In this document: positions 45,846-55,410 of the stretch, one piece after another | Layout: the number at the start of each line of letters is the position of its first letter | Position numbering within the stretch: position 1 is the stretch's first letter | Source of the DNA: Erodium maritimum | Taxonomy: Eukaryota > Streptophyta > Magnoliopsida > Geraniales > Geraniaceae | NCBI GenBank assembly: GCA_963921825.1 | Contig: OY997594.1 | Location: 13,645,001 to 13,709,000 of the forward strand | Direction of reading: 5' to 3' | DNA: 64,000 nt | Notes under the pieces: model-generated | Database searches by the model: none | What the model was told of the DNA's origin: nothing | What the model saw: only the letters and a program-made list of their open reading frames with translations | Translations under genes and position numbers: made by a program

Positions 45846-48800
45846 AAATAATAAAGGACACGGATTAGAAAACACAGGATCCAAGTTATATATTTTGAAA
45901 ATATTTTCATTGTTAATACGATAAAAAAATATTTTTTTCGTTGTCATTCATCTATTTGTTTCTCATTGTATTTTTCAACGAGTTTTGATAGTATTCATAA
46001 CAAAAAAACAATCTCTCTTCAATAGCTATCATATTCGATCATACCATTTTTGGAAATATCTCCTTCTAATTACAATATTTTGTAAAAACAAATTAAAGAT
46101 AATCATAAAGCCTACATAGGAATAATTATAGTCAGATATGATTGTCCTTTACACTAATTCAAGTTTAACGTAAAACCCTAAGGTTCTCTCTGTCAACGTC
46201 GCATAAGGCCATGACAGTCATAGTTTTTGTCACGGCTTCTGTCATAGTCCCTTTTCTCCTACTCGCTCGTTGTGGTCTTGTTTTAGACATCAGCTTTCCT
46301 GTGCCTCTCATTGAGAATTCGGCTAAGGTTTTTCTTGTTAGAGCTCCCTTTGCGCTGCCTCTAGCCACCGCGACGTTGGCTCCCTCCCGCCACCAACGAC
46401 GTGTCTCCCGACTCTGTTCGGAACCCCCTCTTCCTACTAGGGGTCCCTTCGAGCCGCCCCTACCCATCGCGACATTGGCTCCCTCCCGCCACCAACGACG
46501 TGTCTCCCAACTTTGTTCGGCACCCCCTCTGCAACTCCGGTGGTTTTCGCTGAAGCCGCCACCGGCGCGTCCTTCTCCCTAGCCTCCACCACCGCACCCT
46601 CTGAAGCCGCCAACGCTGACCGTGCCTTCCTCCGCCCAGAACTTTTCTTCGTCTGCCAAAATTTGGACCCAATGATCGAGTTTGAATACCTTCGATTCGC
46701 CTTCATTCACTATGTATTTAAACAGACTTTTGGCCTCTTGTACGAATACCTTATCTGTCCATCTGCTTCGTACATCGGACTTCGACACTCTCAAAATGTT
46801 GACGTGCCTCCGCACCCGAGGCACCTGTCTGTTCCAATGGCTCTTTATTGCTTTCCAGCCAAACTCTTCTGGGCTAAAACACCCCTCTGCGTAGAACTGT
46901 TTGACAATTGTGCCCCATAAGGTATTACCATATTGGGAGTTGCTCTTAATTGGGTCTTTGGTTGTGCGTAGCCCGATATGTATTAGGCGCGTGTTCACAT
47001 CAGGGAGCCATTTGGTTCCTTTATCTATTGTCGCCTTCTTTCGTTGTATAAGGCTGGTAGAGGACGACTAAGACGACATCCGGGTATCGTTGCTACCACC
47101 AACGTGTTGTTGGTGATATTGACTCGCCACACGATAACCGTAATAGTTAATATCAGGGTTGTAAGGTGGGGGTTGAAAGGTAGTGGTAGGAATGTACCTT
47201 GGTTGAAAGGTGGTTGGAATATACCTGGGTTGAAATGCATTTAACAACATTTATAAAAAAAAATTGATGAATGAAATGAAAGACGATAGGTTGAAAGTAC
47301 CTTCCGATGTTGTTGCATGTGAGGTGAAAGCGCTAGAGTTCCAACCACCGGTAGGGTTGAAAGGTCTAGAACTACGCGCCTAACCCTAGTGGTTGTCTGG
47401 TTTGGGTCCGCCGCTCGTCTCCGGCCCGTCACGGCCGTCTTGCTCTCCAGTCATCCACGGCCGACTCGCCTTCTCGTCTTCCCGTCTCGCTTTCTCGAGT
47501 CTAATCTCAATCTCGATTCATCTGGTGGTTGGGTAGAGCCACTCTTGTCGTCGGTACCTTCCAATCGAGGAACCTTGTTCTCGTCCCAGAATGAAGCCGA
47601 TCTGGTTCCGAATTAGATCACCTTCTCCCAATCTTGCGTGACAGGTTCATCGTAGAGGTTTCAGTGGTGATCGTCGATTACCGATCGGAACGTTGATGGG
47701 AACGTTGGTAAACCTCGGTGGACCAGGCAGAAAAAGCATCGGTCTTCTCGGAGCTCTGAGCAGGTGAAGGAGGAGAGTTCTGTCCCTGTTCCGATCTCGG
47801 GGCCAGTTTATGATGTGAAGGTGGCTAGGGAGAAGGTTGTTCAGTTCGAGAAACCGGAGATGCGGGCTGTTCCAAAACCGGTAGCATCAAGGATAGCGTG
47901 TTCGGAGTTTTCCCAATCCCCAGTCATTGCTGAGCCTGTATGACCTCGTGTTGGTACAGAGTCGAAGACGATTGCGAAGACAAAGGCTCTTCGTCGGCCT
48001 CGGGCAGTGAGAAGTGGGATGTTCATAGAACATGAGGACGAGATTTTTGTGCACAGCTTACCATTCGAAGCGTCGGAAGATTGGACTCTAAACGTGTTCA
48101 GTCCCTTTGGTAAGATTGTGTCTATAAATGTTCCTAAACGACTGAATCGAAGTAATCGGTATTTCGGTTTTGTTCGATTTGATTCAAAAGGAGCAGAGAT
48201 GAAGGCGATCGAGGTATTGAATGGGTTTAAAATTGATGGATATGTGTTATTTGTCGCCATGGTATGGCGTCGCCGGACGGGGATAGCTTCGACGAGCTCT
48301 GTTTCTGAGGTACATAAATAGAACATGTTGGAGGAACACTTGCTGGCGACCTTAACTGTGGATGAGATCGTTTAGAACTCGTCAGAGGATACCTTGGGAG
48401 GGATGGTGGTGTCATGGACTGGTGGGGCGTCTGTAGGCTTCGCCGAAGATTCGCCGGAACTAGGTGAGCATGGTGCTGATCCCGATCATCAAGCAAGTTC
48501 GATATCTTCGGATGGCACGGTTGGGATTGGTGATCTTCTCACTGATTCTGGAGATAGCGACTTACTTGGGAAGAAGATCGTGTCTGTTGTATAAGACCAC
48601 GACGGCGTAACTCATGAGGAAGACGAGGCTCAGCGCGTGGATGATGTGCCGATTCTAGTGTCTGGGCCTGAGTGTACTCAGTCCAGTCCAGTTGAAGCAG
48701 AGCCTGCGTCTGGGTTGGTTGTGGGCCTGGTACAGGTGGTATCAGATACCCACCAGAAAGATACAGTTTCTGATTCGATTGAACAGCAGGTGGCATCCCC

Positions 48801-51800
48801 GTTGAAAGATGCACTGGTTAAATCGAAGTGAGTGAGTCGCCCAGCCAAGCATTTAACGGAATGTTATACTTTGACGTGTAAACCAAAGGTCTCTAACCGA
48901 GAAAGATATATTCGTTCCGTCAATATTGGGAAACAGGTTGAACAATGGCGTATGGAAAAAGGAAAATCTCAAGTCGTAGTTTCGGCTCAGGGTACCGACG
49001 CATGGACTTCAATCCGTTAATTGGCTGCCAAGAGGAAGGAGGCGACGACTCGTGTTTAACCGGGTTTATTCATTTCTTTGTTTGTCTTTTGTTCCTTGTT
49101 TTTCTCGTTAAGAAAAGGATTGACCTTTTGGCTCCCTTAGGTTGAGCCCCTCTGTAATCGTTGGTTCTCACCCTGATTCTTTCTGAATCAGGGCATTCCG
49201 ATCCTTTTATGGACTCGGTCTTAATAATAATTTTTTAGCTTATCAAAAAAAAATCTCTTGAAAGTCGTCTACTTAAGATGTGTTGACTTGATCAGTCGAA
49301 TTGGCTAGCTCCGACGTGTAGTCTTGTTGCTCCGGTGAAGACGGTGGTTGAGTCGAGTCATCGGACATTGTTGATCGATTTTTTAGAGAGAAAGTGGATA
49401 ATTTGAGAGTAAAAGTTGAGAGAAATGTTGGTGGTTTGATGAATGAGATCGGGTATTTATAGGCGGGTAAAATTTGGTTTTTTGTGTTTATTTTGGATTT
49501 ATTTTTATTAAAAAAAATTAGCCGTTATCGGACCGTTGGAGCAACGGTCCCATTTTTTTCCTTAGATGCCACGTGTCGGCGCTTGATTGGCGTGCCTACG
49601 ACCTGCAGACCGCACATCAACGAATCATATTTTTGAGTCGCAACTCAGCTAACGACTTACACACTCGTGATTTAGTAGGTCGAAGCCGCGTTTAACGCGC
49701 GCCATAACGTGCGCACTGCGACTCCGACCCACTAACTCATGGGCGCGTGAGTCGCAGATCGGGATGTAGTTCGCAAAATATAAGTGGTACATTCAAACAT
49801 TTTAAGTAAATATAGCACGATTAGATTTTGCATATTCTATTGTATATGACCTTTGTTGTAAAAGATTAACAGGTAACATGTATAAAATCTCAAGTGACAT
49901 TTTGGTCATTCCAAGTCAAAATTGAGGGTGCTATAACAGTTATGGCATAATAAAAAAATTCCTATATTTTCTACTTATGAAGGAGCGGCTTTATATTTTT
50001 GTAACGTAAGAGACAAATTTTATTAATGTAAAGAAAATGAGACAGAAAGAAGAATAGCGGGAAAATATTACATCCTTAGACAAACTATGACTAATCTTCC
50101 AAAAGAACCGAGACATAGACATGTTTTTGAATAACCAAACACCTTGACCTAGTGACTATGAGACCAATCCAACTAAAATTGAAAAACATGTAAATAAGAC
50201 TCATGCAACTGAACCCAAAAAAACGAATTAGACCTGAACCAAAAACTATATCCAGTTCGACCTGAGTCCACCCATAATAGCTTGGAAACTTGTGGATCCT
50301 CCAAAGGGGGCCTCAAGCCTATTGGGGGACGCGCTTGGTGTGGGGAGTGATCATGTGATATAGTGGAGGAATCCTATAATAGGACGGGCTGTCAGTCCTT
50401 CAATGCAGCTCATTGCAAAAGATTCTCATGGATCTCGGCGAGGCTGTTTCTTAGCCTTTGTCTGCATTCCTTCCAACCCATCCTCCCTTATCTTCTTGTA
50501 GGAGGGGTGCTTATCGCTCCTTCTCCCCCAGGATAAACCCTAGATACCCTCTTTGGAGAACCAGTAGTTATAGTCTTGTCTACCCCGGGTTAGGTAGGAC
50601 AATGGACGTCACCAAACCCTCCTCTATCTCCCCTAGAAGACGGGTGACCCGGGTTGAGTTTGACGTTCTAACTGCTTCTGACGACTTAGACGTGATGATA
50701 GACCTTGTATGACTGTGTGGTGCTGGTCCCATGTGGGGAGTTGGACCGGTTGGCGACAACTTTATCCTCGGTCTGTCCCCATAAGAGACTTCATCACCAT
50801 GATGACGTATATGTGGTAGAAGGGGGATCATGTCCCGTGATTTAGTCGGTCCTTGGAATTGGGTCGAGTCCAGAGGCCGGAGCAGGCTTCCGTAGTCGTC
50901 GCCCCCACCACTCTGGGAGAGAAGTGAGAGTAGGTTTTAGACCAACGGAGCCCAGAGGTATGGCATGTTTGAGAGGATATGAGGATGTGGTTGGATTGCT
51001 AGAAGGCCGACCACCACTCTAACTCTTTGCGGCTACGCTCCTGAGGGGATCAAGAACCAGGGCATGTGTCCTTCTTTTGTGTACATCAAGACTTGGGTCT
51101 ATTTGTTTGCAGTGGCTTGAGGCACGCCACCAACGGGGATGTTGCTTCCTGCGTCGAGGGAGAGACCTGAGACGATAGAAGATCTATTATTGAGGAGGAG
51201 TTCCTTGTTGGCACCGACACGGGTTTCCGCGGAGTGTGTTGAGAACGAACAACACTGTGCGAAGGTCGCGGGGTGAGACAAGAGACGGCAGAGGCACTAG
51301 GGTCGGGGACACCGTTCGAGACAGTGGAGAAGAGTGGGACGGTGGAGGAGGCGGTGTGTGGAAGATGGGAGCATGAGGCCTTTTGTAGGACTTTCCCCCA
51401 CGTTCCGGTTTCATGAATATGATGGGCGGACAAGGAAGGGGAACCAGTGATGGTGGAGAGTACGTCTAGTCGTGGATTAGAGAAGAGATGTGGTGAAAAA
51501 GCTATTAGGGTACAAGAAATAGTTAGATTCTAGGGTTCCTACTAGAGATCGATAATAATATATGAGCGACACTATTAATTAGTGGAGTTTTCCCATTTTT
51601 CCGATCCATATGAAAAAGTTCAATCCAATTATGACTTACTTATAAACATCATTTATTTGACGGACAAGTATCAATTTGAGGCCTTCTCGAGTGTCCTTAA
51701 CATTCAGAAAAAACTTGATATACAGTTGTATCGTTTAATTTCACAGGGAATATGGATGGGAATGCTACTTGGAGTCGTCATGCAAACACTTGTGCTGGGT

Positions 51801-52342
51801 TACATAACCACAAGAATCGACTGGGATGAGCAGGTAATGAAAATTGTACAATTTCAGATGATTTATAAAACAAGAAGATGAAGAATCTGTTATCTTTTTC
51901 TCAAGTTATTCGGTCTCAATCTTATTTATATAGAAGCAAGAATGCATCAAACATTTATGACTTCAATTTATTTTGAAATCGATGTATCAAATATGAACTC
52001 TTTTAAGTAAAAGAGGGCTCATAATAGTGTGACTCCCTCCCTGAGAGAGGCTCTACAAGGACAAAAGAGAGACCCAAAAGACCGGAAAGGAAAAAATCCG
52101 ATAGAAAATAGAAACAAGTAAAGAGTGAGGTACTCTTAAACCCGTATCTCCAAGACCTAAAGTCAAATGCTTAATCAATTGGACAAATAAGCTTTAAATC
52201 GATAATCTAACGTTTCTCTCTTAATTTACTTGTAACCTTGCAGGTGAACAAAGCAACAGAGCGCTTGAACAAGTGGTTCTTACAACCCGACGAAGACTCT
52301 AAATCATCAAATGGAAGCTCCAGCCAAAGAGAGAATATATGA
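37270..52342 (+). CDS. MATE/DTX efflux transporter 1 (giant-intron copy)
   Basis: A multidrug and toxic compound extrusion carrier, expected to export small organic molecules in exchange for protons across the plasma or vacuolar membrane. Eight exons: 37270-37509, 42557-43098, 43903-43989, 44082-44138, 44194-44432, 44513-44631, 51747-51833 and 52244-52342, giving 489 aa, a normal MATE length with room for 12 membrane helices. Landmarks are MLARVAAFGV, GHLGQVELAGYALAQ, MSSATETLCSQAYGAKQ, YLQAQQRNLVIGWLA, ASVRVGNELGRGDAKAAKFS and the C-terminal ERLNKWF. Exon sizes and phases match the downstream copy exactly for exons 2-7. Introns 1 (5.0 kb) and 6 (7.1 kb) are filled with transposons. An ATG one codon earlier (37267) could also be the start. 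No stop or frameshift was found. Confidence 0.93.
37530..38700 (+). mobile_element. LINE fragment, copy A, in MATE1 intron 1
   Basis: Plus-strand pieces read as the RT end of an L1 element: HLRFMDDTLLFLESD-like and CFELISGMRTKLD, then LGHFPITYLGFQLR, then an RVT linker piece (KVNWDKVCRFK). It is full of frameshifts. It is a paralogue of copy B (39060-40400), sharing about 500 bp of close identity, and includes the uninterrupted target site CTAGCTTATATTTACC near 37580-37595. Confidence 0.65.
38802..38955. mobile_element. Possible small Harbinger-type MITE
   Basis: GAGCATCCATATTCC after TTAA at the left, and CAATGTAGATG before TAA at the right, resemble the GAGCATCTACA termini of the other Harbinger elements. 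The right end lacks the final CTC, so this is uncertain. Confidence 0.35.
39060..40400 (+). mobile_element. LINE fragment, copy B, in MATE1 intron 1
   Basis: This copy repeats the sequence of copy A, with RT residues FADDTLFFLESNPLQLYQ, CFELISGLRTNLD and LGHFPITYLGFQLRANTR. It differs by a Harbinger insertion near its left side (39125-39587) and by an internal deletion of about 300 bp that joins the RT end directly to the RVT-linker block (VFQRAASIWQMVLCARHS). Together the two copies show an intra-intron duplication about 2 kb apart. Confidence 0.65.
39125..39587. mobile_element. Harbinger/Tourist-type MITE (463 bp)
   Basis: The ends GAGCATCTACA and TGTATATGCTC are flanked by the direct repeat TTA (39122-39124 and 39588-39590). 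The paralogous sequence near 37580 shows the unoccupied site (AGCTTATATTTACC), which fixes both ends and the 3 bp duplication. The interior is rich in inverted GACTCGCGA and TCGCGAGTC motifs. Confidence 0.85.
40401..41217 (+). mobile_element. Downstream LINE remnant in MATE1 intron 1
   Basis: Degenerate plus-strand sequence continues from copy B. Short readable pieces fit the RVT linker and 3' region of an L1 element. The Harbinger element at 41218-42114 interrupts it, and the remnant appears to continue to about 42240. Confidence 0.4.
41218..42114. mobile_element. Harbinger/Tourist-type element (897 bp)
   Basis: The terminal inverted repeats GAGCATGTACAAC and GTTGTACATGCTC are perfect over 13 bp and flanked by the direct repeat TTA (41215-41217 and 42115-42117). 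The left half carries repeated AACAGAAAGGACC and GAGTGCAGAAC motifs, the middle is AT-rich, and the right 200 bp are very GC-rich. A tRNA-like stretch is embedded at 41808-41880. No transposase is present. Confidence 0.88.
41808..41880 (+). other. tRNA-like (SINE-head or tRNA pseudogene) sequence
   Basis: TAGCTCAATGGTA matches the tRNA A box and GGTTCAAATCC the B box at normal spacing, with TTT in the anticodon-loop position as in tRNA-Lys. The acceptor arms do not pair well, so it is unlikely to be a functional tRNA. It could be a SINE promoter or a captured tRNA fragment inside the Harbinger element. Confidence 0.5.
43137..43363. mobile_element. Long-TIR MITE in MATE1 intron 2
   Basis: About 100 bp at each end are mutual inverted repeats. 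GAACTCATTATCAAATCAA, TTGTACCTTTCAAAAACTGA and CTTAAGGTAGTTACAT on the left match GAACTAACTATCATCAACTT, GTACCTTTTAAAACTGAC and TTTAAGGTAATTACAC on the reversed right. The hairpin closes at the centre with TTTCGTTAGAAAT. The target duplication is not clear. Confidence 0.7.
43540..43862. mobile_element. Possible degenerate hAT-type element
   Basis: Rich in CCGGTTCGG and GGTCCGG motifs and ending AAAAACCGG-like with TTGCGCACCATA on the right, this resembles non-autonomous hAT elements with GTGCGCAATTG ends. The left terminus and duplication were not found. Confidence 0.35.
44652..45700 (-). mobile_element. Antisense non-autonomous LINE (ORF1-like) in MATE1 intron 6
   Basis: On the minus strand the 3' end is ATGAATTGTACCTTCCGTTC followed by an A-run (T-run near 44652), typical of L1 ends. 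A 261-codon frame (45469-44684) is Pro/Ser/Arg-rich, with AVWSKVVTNANRR as its most complex part, and no RT is present. A run of about 20 G sits at 44854-44871. It may be the ORF1 or leader part of an L1 copy that lost ORF2. Confidence 0.45.
45802..45842. repeat. (ATT)n microsatellite
   Basis: About thirteen uninterrupted ATT units within MATE1 intron 6. Confidence 0.95.
46390..46530. repeat. 100-bp direct duplication at the 3' side of Harbinger element 1
   Basis: CACCAACGACGTGTCTCCC near 46391 recurs near 46491, together with the surrounding GACATTGGCTCCCTCCCGC and TTCGGxACCCCCTC sequence. Confidence 0.7.
46579..46998 (-). pseudogene. Harbinger ORF1 SANT-like domain, element 1
   Basis: A 139-residue open piece with TTKDPIKSNSQYGNTLWGTI, WKAIKSHWNRQVPRV and KVFKLDHWVQILADEEKFW. 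It aligns by eye with the corresponding part of element 2 (54490-54095). It is the trihelix/Myb-like DNA-binding part of a PIF/Harbinger accessory protein. Its C-terminal extension after WAEEGTV is Gly-rich and differs from element 2. Confidence 0.65.
47385..49249 (+). mobile_element. LINE-like insertion with an RRM-type ORF1
   Basis: Plus-strand sequence interrupting Harbinger element 1. It ends TTTTTTAGCTTATC plus an A-run at about 49245, the typical plant LINE 3' end. The open part at 48007-48321 encodes an RNA-recognition-motif fold, with FVHSLPFEASEDWTLNVFSP and later YFGFVRFDSKGAEMKAIEVL matching RNP2 and RNP1. Further frames (48394-49020) continue a hydrophilic tail ending near TTRV. 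No endonuclease or RT is present, so it is non-autonomous or internally deleted. The 5' boundary near 47385 is estimated. Confidence 0.6.
48007..48321 (+). pseudogene. RRM domain of the LINE ORF1
   Basis: A 104-codon frame with a recognisable RRM: beta-1 EIFVHSLPF, beta-3 YFGFVRF and a helix MKAIEVLNGF. Upstream and downstream frames are broken by stops at 47941 and 48320. Such RRM proteins are ORF1 products in some plant L1 lineages, acting as RNA chaperones of the retrotransposon particle. Confidence 0.6.
49453..49461 (-). promoter_or_regulatory. TATA box of Harbinger element 1
   Basis: TATAAATAC on the minus strand lies 85-93 bp upstream of the ORF1 ATG at 49368, with a CT-rich leader in between, as in the intact element at 19531-20666. 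Confidence 0.55.
50300..51560 (-). mobile_element. Unclassified GC-rich insertion in MATE1 intron 6
   Basis: A GC-rich 1.2 kb block with Pro/Ser-rich minus-strand frames (for example 51433-51086) inside an otherwise AT-rich intron. Style and composition match the LINE leader/ORF1 remnants at 44.7-45.7 kb and 31.6-32.4 kb, but no diagnostic motif or clear ends were found. Confidence 0.3.
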
Positions 52343-52640
52343 CTTATCACAATTGAATGTATGTTTATTCTCATCACTAGAAGGGAACTAATTTGCTTAG
52401 AGTATTTTTATCAGTAACAATGCATGATATCTTAATTCAGTATAGTGTAAGATAACCCCAAATCTAATCCCTACTTCCCTTGCTCTGAAATCGGCCTGTA
52501 CAGTTTGGAACCTCTAACTTTAAGACTTTCAAGTCTAAGATAATCTCAACCTATACTCGCTTTTAACAGGGGTATGTACTGCTTCAAAAAGTGAGAGTTG
52601 TTCACTGAGCACGGATCAACCCCAGTGGACTAGTCTACGT

Positions 52641-52973
52641 TGTTAGAATATAAATATAATTGAGCCTTCAACTATCAACTTGAGCTTTTAGTTGAGTTGG
52701 TCCTCTAATATGGTATCAGAGCCTCTGTTCCTCACAGACCCGGGTTCAAACCCCACTCTTTACAAAAAAAACACTAATTTCTTCTCAATTTCTCAAATAT
52801 GCCCAAAATGGGTCCGCCCTTATATCTCTTCTCAATGGGCTTATCCTCTCTTCTAAATAATTCACCTCCAAACCCATGAAACGGGCTTGTCTGTGAGGGC
52901 GTGTGTTAGAATATAAATATAATTGAGCCTTCAACTATAAGCTTGAGCTTTTAGTTGAGTTGGTTCTCTAATA
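52641..52973 (+). mobile_element. Complete TRIM retrotransposon (333 bp)
   Basis: Two 70 bp direct terminal repeats (52641-52710 and 52904-52973) begin TGTTAGAATATAAATATAAT and differ at a few positions. Immediately after the first repeat comes TGGTATCAGAGC, the standard primer-binding site for initiator tRNA-Met, and just before the second a purine-rich GTGAGGGCGTG. A perfect 5 bp duplication TACGT flanks the element (52636-52640 and 52974-52978). It lies 300 bp past the stop of the first MATE gene. It has no coding capacity, as is usual for terminal-repeat retrotransposons in miniature. Confidence 0.93.
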
Positions 52974-52978
52974 TACGT

Positions 52979-53168
52979 AACGCCAGCTGCAATACACGGG
53001 TCCAGCATGACAGCGCAACACCCGTACATACAAAAATTGATCGTCCTAGAATGTTGGTTCCGTAACTGTTTTTCTTTTCTGCTGGAACATGTCTAACATC
53101 TTGCATCTCACCAAAGTACGTTGACCAGTAGATCACGATTCCAATAATTGCACATGCATTAGAAAAAT
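52979..53168 (-). other. Short unassigned sequence with a hydrophobic open frame
   Basis: A minus-strand frame of about 60 codons contains IYWSTYFGEMQDVRHVPAEK, which has protein-like complexity but was not recognised. It is cut on its downstream side by the TRIM and upstream by a LINE insertion, so it may be a gene or transposon fragment. Confidence 0.25.
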
Positions 53169-53175
53169 TATTTAC

Positions 53176-53606
53176 TCCGGGAAACTATATTGTTGATATT
53201 GCTAAGAAAGATAGCTCGATTGATTGGAATGTTAGCAAGAAAATTGATAAAAAGGCTTTTGACCTTGTTCCTTTGTTACTCGAACAAGACGCCCCACAAC
53301 GTTGTGAGGAGGATGTCGAGGTCAGTGAGAACGAGGTCTTACCTGAATCGTATATAGGAAAAGCGTTGATCCCTATTTCGGTATCTAACCGATTTCTATG
53401 CTTGAACTCGGGTAAGATGCAGGCAAGGAGGGCGGCTTGAGTGGCTTCTTTTGTTTATGTCTTGCTTGGGTTTTGCTACCTGATTTTCTCTTGTAGCTTT
53501 AATGGTTTGAGGAAAAGGTCCTTTTTTGATGATCGTTTTCCTGCTTTATTCTATTTTCCTGTAGAACGCTAGCTTAATAAAAAAAATTTAGCCTATAAAA
53601 AAAAAG
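53176..53606 (+). mobile_element. 5'-truncated LINE (431 bp)
   Basis: The element ends in AATTTAGCCTATAAAAAAAAA and is flanked by the 7 bp direct repeat TATTTAC (53169-53175 and 53607-53613). It contains the tail of an ORF (KALIPISVSNRFLCLNSGKM, then MQARRAA and a stop) and a TTG-rich 3' untranslated region, typical of a truncated L1 copy. Confidence 0.75.
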
Positions 53607-53617
53607 TATTTACAATT

Positions 53618-55021
53618 TTAATTTTGGAGGTCGTCAATTTGCTTCTGGAGCCTGTCAATTTGTGCGATGTACATAGACAACCTTTTCGCGTGCATGACCT
53701 GTTGCTCTTCGGTCAACTCCCCCACGTCCACGCGCTCCATTTCTTCAATTTTATTTAAGTATGTCCCAAATTTCTCATCTAGAGCGCACACAAGCTTGGT
53801 CTTCTCACACCTTTTGTTGTCTATTTGGGCGATGGTTGTTGCTCGGTCTATGACACCCTTCCCCTTCCTCTTTGTGGCCTTGTTGTCAATTGGACGCTCT
53901 TGTTCACGCGGAGCAACAATTGGGGAAATTGGGGCAATTGGTGCACTTGGTCCAATTGGTGCACTTGAGTCCTCAATCGGATCATTGTATCCCCCACCAA
54001 CCTCGGACTCACCACCAAGAGCTGTAACATTGTCATCATCGGTGGGAAGTGAATGGGGTGTGGTTGTGCTGTAACTACCGGCCTCGTTAAATCGTCATTG
54101 TTGAGCCCCAACCGTGCCTTCCTCTGCCCAGAACTTCTCATCGTTTTCCAACGGCTCGATCCGATGGAAGAGATTGAATTTCTTTGGTTCGTTGGGTCGG
54201 CACCCGAGTCGAAAGATTTCGGTTACCCACTCCCTGTACATTGTTTCGTCCCAGCCGCTATGGCCCTCATCCTTCTCCTTCCTCATAAGGGTGATCCACC
54301 TCCGCACTCTAGGAGCAGTTTGGTTCCAATGGCTCTTGACGGATTGCCAAGTCCACTCTTCGGGCTTGAATTTCCCATCTTTAACGAATCTTTTGGTCAT
54401 AGTTCCCCAGAACGTGGTGGCGGCTTGGGAGTTTCCCTTGATGGGGTCTTTGGTTGTGTGGAACCATGCTTTGAGCGGGAGCTTTTCCACCTCAGGGTGC
54501 CATTTGGCTCGCTTGTCTATGGCCGTCTTTTTCCGTTGTCCTCAAGACGACGTGGAGGACATCCATGTCCCGCTCCTGCCACCAACGTGTTGTTGGTGGT
54601 ACTCATTATTACCGGGGTACCCGTAATAGTTGATGACGGAGTTGTACGGTGTGGGGTTGAAAGTCGCTGGCCGGAATTGAACGGTTGTTGGATTGAACCT
54701 ATGTTCAAATGAATTAATTAACATACATAATAAAAAATTAATTAATGAAACTGAATGCATTTAACGACATTTATAACTAAAAAATTTATTAATGAAACTA
54801 AATGCATTTAACGACATTTATAATAAAAAAATTAAAAATGAAAAGTTCAAAGTACCGGTGTTCCAATGTTGTAACACACATTGGTTGAAAGTATGCTCGT
54901 TCAACATTTGTTGGTAGCCCACTCTTAGAGGTATGTTGACCTCATAAGTCGGATTGACGTCATCCGGAGAGTACTCTTGTTGCTCCGGTGAGGTCAGTGG
55001 TTAAGTCGAATCATCGAACAT
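53618..55021 (-). pseudogene. Harbinger ORF1 pseudogene, element 2
   Basis: Minus-strand ORF1 starting at 55021 (MFDDST, with an early in-frame stop and then SPEQQEYSPDD). It continues through NYYGYPGNNEYHQQHVGG, the SANT-like domain (TKDPIKGNSQAATTFWGTMT, SHWNQTAPRVRRW, NDEKFWAEEGTV) and a C-terminal part with IDNKATKRKGKGV and KRLSMYIAQIDRLQKQIDDL. That last part resembles the NAM-associated C-terminal domain of PIF/Harbinger ORF1 proteins. At least one intron or gap (about 54720-54850) and two frame breaks exist. This is the most complete ORF1 in the window and shows what the short protein at 19879 lacks. Confidence 0.7.
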
Positions 55022-55118
55022 GTTTTATCGTATATTGTAGAGAGGAAGTGGATAATTTGAGAGTGAAAGTTGAGAGAATATAGAGGAAAATAGTATGGGT
55101 TGGATGAATGCAGAAGGG

Positions 55119-55127
55119 GTATTTATA
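55119..55127 (-). promoter_or_regulatory. TATA box of Harbinger element 2
   Basis: TATAAATAC on the minus strand, about 98 bp upstream of the ORF1 ATG at 55021, with a CT-rich leader between. Confidence 0.5.
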
Positions 55128-55269
55128 AGTGGAGAAAAATATTTTTTTGTATTAAATTTTTATTGAATTTAATTAAAAAAGGAAAAAATAAATATATAAC
55201 TGTTGTAAAATTCTGACCTTTGCCAACGTTTACCGTTGTCGTGCCACGTGGCACGTTGTGATTGGGCTG

Positions 55270-55410
55270 CGCCGATTCGCGAACACGCGAATCACAATCG
55301 TGGTTCGCGGTACGAGTCACGACTCGCGGTTCGCGGTGCGAGTCACGACTCACGGTTCGCGGTGCGAGTCACGACTCGCGGTTCGCGAATCACACTACCC
55401 ACATCTGCGA
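55270..55410. repeat. TCGCGA/GACTCGCGGTTCGCG palindromic array
   Basis: Three direct copies of a unit containing GGTGCGAGTCACGACTC and GCGGTTCGCGG, each unit itself an imperfect palindrome. It forms the subterminal region of Harbinger element 2. Related motifs occur in the MITE at 39125-39587. Confidence 0.8.

Larger units (their letters stand above)
46150..49770 (-). mobile_element. Harbinger ORF1 element 1, split by a LINE
   Basis: The minus strand holds an ORF1 start (ATG at 49368, MSDDSTQPPSSPEQQ) with a TATA box 85-93 bp upstream. Its continuation lies at 47385-46580, with NYYGYxxxxxYHQQHVGG and the SANT-like domain (TKDPIKSNSQYGNTLWGTIV, then SHWNRQVPRVRR, then DEEKFWAEEGTVSV). The two parts are separated by a plus-strand LINE insertion. 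Several stops show decay. The right side carries TGTAGTTCGC and CGACTCACG-type palindromes as in element 2. Exact ends were not found. Confidence 0.6.
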
